Positions 1 through 7,103 of a DNA stretch of 9,546 bases are shown in pieces. The stretch's first letter is position 1. Every line of letters starts with the position of its first letter. A program made the translations under genes and the position numbers. The notes beneath the pieces are model-generated. The model was given only the letters and a program-made list of their open reading frames with translations, had not been told where the DNA came from and made no database searches. The stretch is from a bacterium (GTDB taxonomy: Bacteria > Vulcanimicrobiota > Xenobia > RGZZ01). Location of the stretch: positions 1-9,546 of the forward strand of contig JAJXVI010000046.1 of assembly GCA_021782195.1 (NCBI GenBank). The letters run 5' to 3'.

Positions 1-171
1 CATCCGGGGACGTCCCGCGCGAACCACCATCCGCGGACGTCCCGCGCGAACCACCATCCGCGGACGTCCCGCGCGAACCACCATCCGCGGACGTCCCGCG
101 CGAACCACCATCCGCGGACGTCCCGCGCAAACCACCATCCGCGGACGTCCCGCGCAAACCACCATCCGCGG
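1..171. repeat. 27-bp tandem repeat array, in frame at the 3' end of the kinase gene
   Basis: Six full 27-bp units lie head to tail (1-27, 28-54, 55-81, 82-108, 109-135, 136-162), followed by 9 bases of a seventh (163-171). The units differ at only two positions. Base 7 is g instead of c in the first unit. Base 21 is g in units 1-4 and a in units 5-6. Each standard unit holds two overlapping 8-bp palindromes, tccgcgga and ggacgtcc. Read in the kinase frame on the minus strand, a unit encodes ADGGLRGTS (units 5-6) or ADGGSRGTS (units 1-4). The array reaches the window edge, so its full copy number is unknown. The near-identity of the copies suggests recent expansion. There are no spacers, so it is not a CRISPR array. 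Confidence 0.97.
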
Positions 172-3100
172 CAGGCGTGTCGGAAACATCGGACGGCTCC
201 GCGCACACCGGGCGCGTGCACCAGTGCGCCAGCACGTTCACGAGGTCGGTGGGATCGACCGGCTTGGTCAGGAAGTCGTTCATCCCGCACGCCAGACAGG
301 CGGCGCGGTCCTGGCTGGTCGCCCGTGCAGTGACCGCAATCACCGGCAGTTGGGGCGCCACCTTTCGCAGGCGTTTCGTGATCTCAAATCCGTCGAGGTC
401 CGGCAGTTGGAGGTCCATGAGGACGGCCTCGTGGGTCCTGTCCTCGATGAAGCGCAACGCCTCCGCGCCGGTCGCTGCCGCGTCAACGGCGTACCCGGCG
501 TCATCAAGCAGTTCGACAAGGAGTTCCCGGTTCAAAGCGTTGTCCTCGACCACAAGCACCCTGCTCGGACCCGAGCGCTCCGCAGGAACAGCCGGAGCAT
601 CCTCGACTCGCGGCGCTCTCGCAACCGCTCCCCGACGGCTCCCGCCAGACGAGGCACCCGACAAAAGCGCAGGGGACGGCGGGTTGGCCCCCGCGACGCT
701 TCCCTGCAAGAGGCGACGATGACGCGGCGACTTCGTACCTCCGCTCGCCTGCTCCACTCCTGAAGCAGCCGCGGAGCGGGCGAAAGGAAGGCGAAAGCTG
801 AAAACCGTGCCCCTGCCCACCTGGCTTTGCACCTCGATCTCTCCCCCCATCAGACGAACCAGTCGACGTGAAATCGCAAGGCCGAGACCCGTCCCTTCCA
901 GCGTGCGATGGAACCTGGGAACCCCTTGAGAAAAGTCTTCGAACAATCGGCTCAGGGTCTGCGGCGCTATCCCGACACCCGTATCGGTGACCGAAAAGTC
1001 GACCAGCACGGTCGCCTCGGCATCCTGGGGCGTCGAAACGCGTTTGTGAGCACCGTGGTTCGGACGGTGCGGCTTCGGCGCCCGAGTGGCAGGGGTGGTC
1101 GCGACCACCGTGACCGAGCCGGACTCCGTGAACTTGACCGCGTTGCCGATCAGGTTGAGCAGAACCTGACGCAGACGTAACGCATCGCCGACGAGCCACT
1201 CCGGCAGGGCGTCGGAAATCTCGAGACGCAGTGCAACACCCTTCTTCGTCGACCCGACACCGAACAGATCGACGGCGGCCTCCAGGGTCTGGCGCAACGA
1301 AAAACGGATCGCCTCTGGTTCCAGGCGACCCGCCTCGATCTTCGAAAGGTCGAGCACATCGGTCACAATGCTGTTCAGGGCACGCGCCGCACCGACAATC
1401 TTCTCCAGGTATTCGTGCACGCGTGGAGGCGCTTCGTGGCGCAGCGCTAGTTCCGCAAAGCCGCGCACCGCGTTCATCGGCGTACGAATCTCGTGGCTCA
1501 TGTCGGCCAGGAACGCCGCCGTCGAGCGAGCAGCGGTCTCTGCGGCCTCGCGCTCACTTTTCATCTCCTGCAACCGCTTGCGCTCAGTCACGTCACCCAC
1601 AACCCCATCGTAGTGTTGAATTTCCCCCTTCACGTTGAAGCCTGGCGTCACGGTCACGGAAAGGTCGACCGGGACCCCATCGCGGCGACGCACGCGCACT
1701 TCCGCGTGTCGCGTCAACCCGTCCTTTCCGCTCCGCGACGGCGCGGCAGCGTCCCCGCACCCGGCAGTGTCCGCGTCCACTTCCACGGAAATTTCGGGCA
1801 GCAACGCCGCGAGTTGCTCCGAGGAAACGTCCCGGGCGAGGTCCTCGGCCTGTTCAAAGCCGAGGATTCGCGCCAGCGCAGGATTTGCGAGCAGCAGACC
1901 TCCCCGCGGTCCAAGCCGGTAGATCCCCTCCGCCGCGCTCTGGAACACCCCACGATAACGCGCTTCCGCTTCGCGCAGGTCGGTCAGCGTGCGCTGGTGC
2001 TCTTCGATCTCGTGCTCGAGACGTCGATACAGCAGTGCATTCTGGATCGAGATTGCGGCCTGCGAGGAGAGAAGGCGCAAGACCTCGACACGATGGGGAG
2101 TGAACGTGCCGGCCACGTCGCGATTCTCAAGGTAAAGCACGCCGGTCACCTCTCCACGATGAAGCAACGGCACGGCGAGAACCGAACGAGGCCTGGTTCG
2201 TTTCAGATAGGGGTCGCGCGCAAAACGGTGGGATACCTCGGTGCCATCGAGGACGACAGGTTCACCCGAGCGTGCCACGAACCGCACGACAAGCGACGAC
2301 AGTTCCGAAGGGGCTTCCAGCGGGCGTTCCTGGATGACCGCTCGCCCTTCGACCCCGACCGAGGCCACGAGGATGAGTTCGAAAGCCCTCTTGAGCACAA
2401 GGCTTCCCGAAGTAGCGCCCGCATTCTCGATGACGATGCGAAGAAGACGCTCGAGCAACCGGTCCAGGACAATCTCGCCGGACATCGCCTGCGACGCCTT
2501 CAAGACAGAGGCCAGATCAAGCGCCGCCAGGTGACCTTCGAAACGTCCCCCCAAACGCCCGTCGATGCCGGTGGCGTCAGACGCGTCAGACGCCGGGCCT
2601 CCAAAGTGTCGTTGAAGCTCGGCTCTGAGCGACGCTTCCTTGTGTCTCGCACCCCAGGCGCCGTACACTTCAACGGCGCGTTCCAGATAGGTGCGCGCAA
2701 ACACACTCCGCCCTCGTCCCAGCCAGAACCTTGCACACAGTTCGTTCGCAAGGGCTTCAAGCGACAGGCAGCCCTGCTCGGCCGCCTTCTCGATAGCCAG
2801 ATCGTAGAGATCCATGGCCTGCCCAGCCCGCCCTTCGAGACGCGCAACCTCGGCCTCCACCAGGGAACATCCACTGGCAAAATTTGCCGGACACCGCTCC
2901 GCGGATCTCTGAAGCAGTCCAACTGCAGCCATCAACTGCTCCCGCAGGTCCGAGCGCCTTTCTTCGCCATCGCACAGCAGCGCGAGATCGAGTCCGCTCT
3001 TGCACAGGCCGGTCAGGACCAGCGCACGGTGGAGCGGATGAACCGCCTCGACCACGAGCCCCCGCACATAGTCGATCCCCCTGTCGGCCTCCTCGAGCGC

Positions 3101-6100
3101 GGCCAGCGCCCCAAGAGGATTGCCGTGCAGATACTCCACAAACGCTCGGAGCGAATGGAACATGCAGGCCACGGTGTGGCTACCGTGGTCGGCGGCACTC
3201 TTGAGAAAGCGCGCCTCGTCGGCCCCAGCGTCGGTTATCCCCTGCAGACGGTTGATCACGAGACGTGCCGCCACGATCGCGTCGGTGCAGAGCGTGTGCT
3301 GCACGCGTTGCGTGAACGCGAGCGATGCTTCAGATTCCCCACGCAATTCGTCGAGATTGTATCCGCGATACAGTCGGCTTACCGTTCGTCCCCAGGCAAG
3401 GGTGTAGCCAACAAACTGCAGTTCGCCAGACTCAAGCCCGGCCCGTTCGCCTTCGTCGTCGAAGCGGTCGCCCTCACCCAGTGGCAGCACGCGGTGAACG
3501 AGGAACATGCTCAGGATCACGCACGCCTTGCACTGCAGGGCCGGGTGATGGTAGCGTCGCGCCAGTTCGAGACCGAGCAGTCCAAACTGGTAGCCAAGCT
3601 CAAACTGGCCGAGGTTCACCGCAAGGGAATTTCCAAAGCTTGCGTACCCTTTAGACGACTCAGGGACGTTGCCATACTGCATCGACAGGTGGGTCATGCG
3701 CGCGAGTATCCACGTGTAGAGGAGGAAGCGATTGGCGAAGTAGGCGGCGGTATGGGCAGTCATCAAGATTTTCATGACCACCTTCATCTGCGGGTCGGTC
3801 ATGGAGGGAAGATCCACCAGCGACGACACCGAACGCCACGCCAGTTCTCGCCGGATGTTGACGAGTTCTTCCTCAACGGACGAATCCATCGCACCTGCAG
3901 AGGGGAAGTCCATCCCCAGAAGACGTAAGCCACGCGCGGCTGTGTCGAGCGCTTCCTCGTACTGCCCGAGAACCGTCAACTGCGTGACAAGAAGCGTCAG
4001 TGCGTCGGCGCGCTCGCAGTGACCGCAGGGCATCTGCTGGATGTCCTCGACCAGCATGGCCGAGATCTCGTAATGACCGTTCAGGTACTCGACCTCCGCG
4101 CGCTCCACAAACAGCCCGAGAACCTCCGAGAGTTCGAATTCCGACCCTGCCCCGAACAGCGAGAAGGCCTCGTCAAGGTAGCGCAAGGCCCCTTCATACG
4201 CGGCACTGGCACGCGCTCGACGCGCCGCGGCGAGATTCAGGCGCGTCAATTCGTCACGCTCTGAAACCTGGTCCAGGAAGAGTCGTCCTCGATTGAGATG
4301 CTCCACCACTTCGAACAGGCGATCCCCACCGCGGTCACGCTCGCGCGACGGCTCCGCACGAGGGCCATCCTGCGCAGGTGCCTTCGCCGGTAGGCAGGCA
4401 GGAGCGGTCTCCTCCTCCCCGGCGGACGGCGCGGACGGACCTGACGGCGCGGACGCCGCAGACGGCGCGGACGCCGCGGACGGCGCGGACGCCGCAGACG
4501 GCGCGGACGGCGCGGACGCCGCGGACGGCGCAGACGGCGCAGGGAAAGTCCGCGAAAGCACGCGGGGCTCTGCAACGGCGCGGTCGCCCCCGCGCCACAC
4601 ACTTCCCGCCTGCGCGAGAAGATGCCGGCCAATGCGCAGATGGATGGCGGCAAGCTCGTCGTCGCTCTCGGCCAGCGCGCAGGCGGCCTGCTGCACACGG
4701 TCGTGCAGGAACTTGAGCTCGGCGAACACCAGGCCCTCCGAGTCGTCGGAGTCACTCACTTCAAGCTCCGCCGTGGGCACGACCATCCCTTCCCGCAGTG
4801 CAGCGCCGACGTGCTTGAAAGTCTCGACGGGGGATTCGTGACGAATCGCGGCAAGGTCGGACAGCGTAAACCGGTTGCCAAGACAGGCCGCGAGCCTCAG
4901 CACCTCGACCGTCTCGGCGGGCAGACGCTTCAGACGACCGACGACCATGTCAACCACGTTGTCGGTGATGTCGGCGCAGCGAATACGGTCGAGGTCCCAC
5001 ACCCAGCCCGCGAAGCCGCCTGAGTGAAGATTCATGAGTCCTTCACGCTGCAACGTTTCCAGGAACTGCCCCAGGAAAAAAGGGTTTCCAAGCGTCTTGA
5101 GTTTCACCAGTTCTGCCAGGGGACGGATCTCGTCCACACGCCCGCGCAGGGCGTCGAGCAGGAGGGTCGTGATCGCCTCCACGCCGAGCGGTCCCAGGTG
5201 CAGCCGGGTCACGCGCGCTTCCTGGTGCAGGCGGGCCTCCAGTTGAAATAGCGGGTGGCAGCCGTCAACCTCCTCGGAGCGATAGGCGCCGACAACCATC
5301 AGGTACCGAAGCTCCGGGTCGGTCATCCAGCTTTCAATCAGACAAAGCGTGGCCTGGTCGGCCCATTGCAGGTCATCCAGGAAAACCGTCAGGGGAAGAT
5401 TCTCGTGAAAGACCGCCACGAAACGAGCGAAAACGCGGTGGAAGCGGTGCTCGGCGGTCTCCGAGAAGACTGGCGGGGCGGGCGGTTGTGGTCCGATAAT
5501 CCGGGCGACGTCCGGAATGACGTCGACAATGATCTGCGCGTTGGCTCCAAGGGCGTCCGCAAGTCGCTGGCGCCAGACGGCAAGCAGCTCCTCGCTCTCG
5601 GCGAGAATCTCCCCCACCAGGTCGCCGAGCGCGCTGACCAGGGCACTGTAGGGGACGTGTCGTCGGTACTGGTCAAACTTGCCCCGGACAAAATATCCCT
5701 TGCGAAGGCCCAGCGACCGGAAAAGTTCAAGCACGATGGCGGTCTTGCCCACACCCGACTGCCCCTCCACGAGGACCAGCACGCGATCTCCGCGACTGAC
5801 GCGGTCGAGGGCTCCGCGCAGAACCCCCATCTCGGCCTCACGCCCGTAGAGGCGACGAGGCATGCGAAAACACGCGGGGACGTCGTGCCGACCGGTGATA
5901 AACGGCACGTCCCCGGCGGGGAAGCGCATCCCCTCCAGGCAGCTTTCAAGGTCCGCGCGGACACCCCACGCGCTCTGGTAGCGCTCCTCAGGCGTCTTCT
6001 CAAGCAGGCGCGCGACGACGTCCGACAGCGGGCGTCCGATGCGCGGATTTCGCTCGTGCAGCGGAACCGGCCGACGGCTGAGATGCCCCGCAAGCACCTC

Positions 6101-6757
6101 CAGGGAGTCGGCGCCGTCAAACGGAAGCGCCCCCGAGAACAGTTCGTACAGGGTCGCGCCAAACGAGTACAGGTCGGTGCGCTCGTCGAGCACGCGATTC
6201 ACGCGTGCCGTCTGCTCTGGCGAGAGATAGGGCAGGGTTCCTTCGAGGAGGTGGCCCGCGTGAAAGGCCACCGACTCGGTATTGAAGAGCGTGGCAATCG
6301 AAAAGTCGACAATCCTCAGACACGCGCTGTCAGGGTTGTAAAGCACGTTGAACGGATTGATGTCCTTGTGGACGACGCCGGCTGCGTGCAGTTCGCCCAG
6401 CGCCTCGGCGATCTGACACGCAACCTCAAGCTTCTGCTCCGTCGAGGGAGCGTGGTCTGCTCGCCACTGCGCCAGCGAGGTTCCGCCGCAATCCTCCAGC
6501 ACCAGCACCGAGCGACCACGGGGCGTCGCGAGAAAGTCGTAGGCCCGTACCACGTGGGTCGCGCCAGAGTCTTCAAGACGCCGGATGATTCTAAACTCTC
6601 GACGCAGACGAGCGCGCTCTTCGACACGGGTAAGGTCTCCACACGAGGTCTTCAGGACGACGGCGCGCGACGTCGCGATCTCCTTCGCGCGCACCACCAC
6701 CGAAGTCGAACCCTCGGCCAGACTCTCAACGATCTCAAATCCTGGAACTGTGAACAT
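1..6757 (-). CDS. Giant hybrid multi-kinase: Ser/Thr kinase-like, AAA ATPase, TPR-like, GAF, PAS, histidine kinase, receiver (3' end outside the window)
   Basis: This is a trifunctional Ser/Thr kinase / ATP-binding / sensor histidine kinase with an added receiver. At least 2252 codons are open and no stop is seen. Domains by residue: kinase-like about 5-280 (K36, E54, HKD at 130-132, DFS at 151-153, SPEQ at 179-182); AAA/STAND ATPase about 303-700 (Walker A GQSGVGKT at 332-339, Walker B DD at 461-462); helical TPR-like about 810-1400; GAF about 1412-1580; PAS about 1592-1720; histidine kinase with H1755 in SHEIRTP, N1872, D1925 of DTGVGI and G1955 of GTGLGL; receiver about 2064-2179 (E2071, D2072, phospho-acceptor D2115, K2165). 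No signal peptide or membrane segment is evident, so it is probably cytoplasmic. In this family the ATPase and GAF/PAS parts are thought to sense signals, and phosphate would pass from H1755 to D2115. The HKD-INP loop and DFS are family traits rather than decay. The ATG at 6757 fits the family N-terminus (VPGFEIVE) and has a weak GGGGG ribosome site 7 bases upstream; GTG at 6760 is an alternative. The signal and partners are unknown. Confidence 0.93.
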   Translation of the reverse strand, partial: MFTVPGFEIVESLAEGSTSVVVRAKEIATSRAVVLKTSCGDLTRVEERARLRREFRIIRRLEDSGATHVVRAYDFLATPRGRSVLVLEDCGGTSLAQWRADHAPSTEQKLEVACQIAEALGELHAAGVVHKDINPFNVLYNPDSACLRIVDFSIATLFNTESVAFHAGHLLEGTLPYLSPEQTARVNRVLDERTDLYSFGATLYELFSGALPFDGADSLEVLAGHLSRRPVPLHERNPRIGRPLSDVVARLLEKTPEERYQSAWGVRADLESCLEGMRFPAGDVPFITGRHDVPACFRMPRRLYGREAEMGVLRGALDRVSRGDRVLVLVEGQSGVGKTAIVLELFRSLGLRKGYFVRGKFDQYRRHVPYSALVSALGDLVGEILAESEELLAVWRQRLADALGANAQIIVDVIPDVARIIGPQPPAPPVFSETAEHRFHRVFARFVAVFHENLPLTVFLDDLQWADQATLCLIESWMTDPELRYLMVVGAYRSEEVDGCHPLFQLEARLHQEARVTRLHLGPLGVEAITTLLLDALRGRVDEIRPLAELVKLKTLGNPFFLGQFLETLQREGLMNLHSGGFAGWVWDLDRIRCADITDNVVDMVVGRLKRLPAETVEVLRLAACLGNRFTLSDLAAIRHESPVETFKHVGAALREGMVVPTAELEVSDSDDSEGLVFAELKFLHDRVQQAACALAESDDELAAIHLRIGRHLLAQAGSVWRGGDRAVAEPRVLSRTFPAPSAPSAASAPSAPSAASAPSAASAPSAASAPSGPSAPSAGEEETAPACLPAKAPAQDGPRAEPSRERDRGGDRLFEVVEHLNRGRLFLDQVSERDELTRLNLAAARRARASAAYEGALRYLDEAFSLFGAGSEFELSEVLGLFVERAEVEYLNGHYEISAMLVEDIQQMPCGHCERADALTLLVTQLTVLGQYEEALDTAARGLRLLGMDFPSAGAMDSSVEEELVNIRRELAWRSVSSLVDLPSMTDPQMKVVMKILMTAHTAAYFANRFLLYTWILARMTHLSMQYGNVPESSKGYASFGNSLAVNLGQFELGYQFGLLGLELARRYHHPALQCKACVILSMFLVHRVLPLGEGDRFDDEGERAGLESGELQFVGYTLAWGRTVSRLYRGYNLDELRGESEASLAFTQRVQHTLCTDAIVAARLVINRLQGITDAGADEARFLKSAADHGSHTVACMFHSLRAFVEYLHGNPLGALAALEEADRGIDYVRGLVVEAVHPLHRALVLTGLCKSGLDLALLCDGEERRSDLREQLMAAVGLLQRSAERCPANFASGCSLVEAEVARLEGRAGQAMDLYDLAIEKAAEQGCLSLEALANELCARFWLGRGRSVFARTYLERAVEVYGAWGARHKEASLRAELQRHFGGPASDASDATGIDGRLGGRFEGHLAALDLASVLKASQAMSGEIVLDRLLERLLRIVIENAGATSGSLVLKRAFELILVASVGVEGRAVIQERPLEAPSELSSLVVRFVARSGEPVVLDGTEVSHRFARDPYLKRTRPRSVLAVPLLHRGEVTGVLYLENRDVAGTFTPHRVEVLRLLSSQAAISIQNALLYRRLEHEIEEHQRTLTDLREAEARYRGVFQSAAEGIYRLGPRGGLLLANPALARILGFEQAEDLARDVSSEQLAALLPEISVEVDADTAGCGDAAAPSRSGKDGLTRHAEVRVRRRDGVPVDLSVTVTPGFNVKGEIQHYDGVVGDVTERKRLQEMKSEREAAETAARSTAAFLADMSHEIRTPMNAVRGFAELALRHEAPPRVHEYLEKIVGAARALNSIVTDVLDLSKIEAGRLEPEAIRFSLRQTLEAAVDLFGVGSTKKGVALRLEISDALPEWLVGDALRLRQVLLNLIGNAVKFTESGSVTVVATTPATRAPKPHRPNHGAHKRVSTPQDAEATVLVDFSVTDTGVGIAPQTLSRLFEDFSQGVPRFHRTLEGTGLGLAISRRLVRLMGGEIEVQSQVGRGTVFSFRLPFARSAAASGVEQASGGTKSPRHRRLLQGSVAGANPPSPALLSGASSGGSRRGAVARAPRVEDAPAVPAERSGPSRVLVVEDNALNRELLVELLDDAGYAVDAAATGAEALRFIEDRTHEAVLMDLQLPDLDGFEITKRLRKVAPQLPVIAVTARATSQDRAACLACGMNDFLTKPVDPTDLVNVLAHWCTRPVCAEPSDVSDTPAADGGLRGTSADGGLRGTSADGGSRGTSADGGSRGTSADGGSRGTSADGGSRGTSPD
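4424..4540 (-). repeat. 9-bp repeat tract encoding a 39-residue (A-P/A-S)n segment inside the multi-kinase
   Basis: Thirteen 9-base units, variants of gcggacggc and gcggacgcc on the plus strand, encode residues 740-778 of the multi-kinase as APS, AAS and one GPS triplet. The tract sits in an approximately 90-residue low-complexity insertion (about 716-808). Acidic and Pro/Arg-rich stretches follow it, before the conserved helical region resumes near DRLFEVVEHLN. From memory of family members, the flanking segments are normally separated by only a short linker, so this looks like an expanded, flexible insertion between the ATPase part and the TPR-like part. Units are slightly diverged at synonymous sites (TCC/TCT/TCA serines), which suggests it is older than the C-terminal array. 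Confidence 0.9.
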
Positions 6758-7041
6758 CACGTAACCCCCACACAAGGCGACGACAAGACTCGGTAGCAGC
6801 CGTCTGTGTGCACCGTTCGCAGTGACTCGGAAAACTGTCCACGCCGGCTACCGCTCCCACTTCCACCAGGAGAAGTTCTTGTCCGGCAAAGGAACAGATC
6901 CCTGCGCTGCAACAAAAAAGCTGGTTGCCCGCACCGGTGGCCCCGCGCGCACCCCGGGCGATGCTCGCTTTCGAGTGACACCTGGGATGAGCGCAACGTG
7001 GAGGCGCGCGGGGGGACCGCGTCACGGCTTGAAGCGCGCAC
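6758..7041. other. Non-coding leader upstream of the multi-kinase gene
   Basis: These 284 bases lie between the pilT terminator and the kinase start. The kinase promoter must be here if the gene is not transcribed by read-through, but I see no convincing -35/-10 pair and no clear sigma-54 site. A 6-bp inverted repeat (ggtagc at 6792-6797, gctacc at 6847-6852) with a 49-base spacer is the only symmetric element noted, and it could be chance. Short open frames on both strands across this stretch have no recognisable domain and no good ribosome site, so I did not call them genes. Confidence 0.6.
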
Positions 7042-7081
7042 AAAAAAAGCCCGGAGGCGGTGTGCTTGCCACCATCCGGGC
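7042..7081 (-). terminator. Rho-independent terminator after the pilT-like gene
   Basis: Read on the minus strand, a GC-rich hairpin (7081 down to 7049) has a 7-bp outer stem GCCCGGA/TCCGGGC. One bulged base follows, then a 5-bp inner stem GGTGG/CCGCC with one wobble pair and an 8-base loop. Seven T residues follow directly (7048-7042). It begins about 22 bases past the pilT-like stop codon. Stem, GC content and T-run together are typical of an intrinsic terminator. It separates the pilus ATPase unit from the multi-kinase gene, which therefore probably has its own promoter. Confidence 0.92.
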
Positions 7082-7103
7082 AGTGCCGAACCAGGGACGC
7101 GCC

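Noticed and set aside
1..171. CRISPR array
   Set aside because: The 27-bp units abut directly with no unique spacers, and they are read through in frame as protein.
120..171. Loss of reading frame of the kinase at the repeat array
   Set aside because: Checked codon by codon: the frame continues from the receiver into the array (GCG GAT GGT GGT), and the 27-bp unit keeps it open to the window edge.
504..1199. 231-codon minus-strand frame, and similar frames at 5389-6162 and 4246-4755
   Set aside because: These are out of frame with the multi-kinase, whose own frame holds the histidine kinase, receiver and ATPase motifs without interruption. They are overlapping shadows.
1493..3928. 811-codon open frame on the plus strand
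   Set aside because: It lies antisense to the GAF/TPR-like part of the multi-kinase, where the minus-strand protein shows clear family motifs. The translation has no recognisable domain and the composition expected of the reverse of a GC-rich gene.
6316..6400. HKD and DFS as signs of a dead kinase domain
   Set aside because: HKDINP and a non-DFG Asp motif are usual in this multi-kinase family. The catalytic Asp (D132) and metal-binding Asp (D151) are present.
5255..6796. 513-codon open frame on the plus strand
   Set aside because: It is antisense to the kinase and ATPase domains (HKD, Walker A and Walker B all lie on the minus strand here), with no recognisable domain of its own.
6735..7043. 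Small minus-strand gene of about 100 codons between pilT and the kinase
   Set aside because: It starts inside the terminator T-run region, overlaps the kinase start, lacks a ribosome site and has no recognisable domain. Overlapping frames on the other strand are equally unconvincing.
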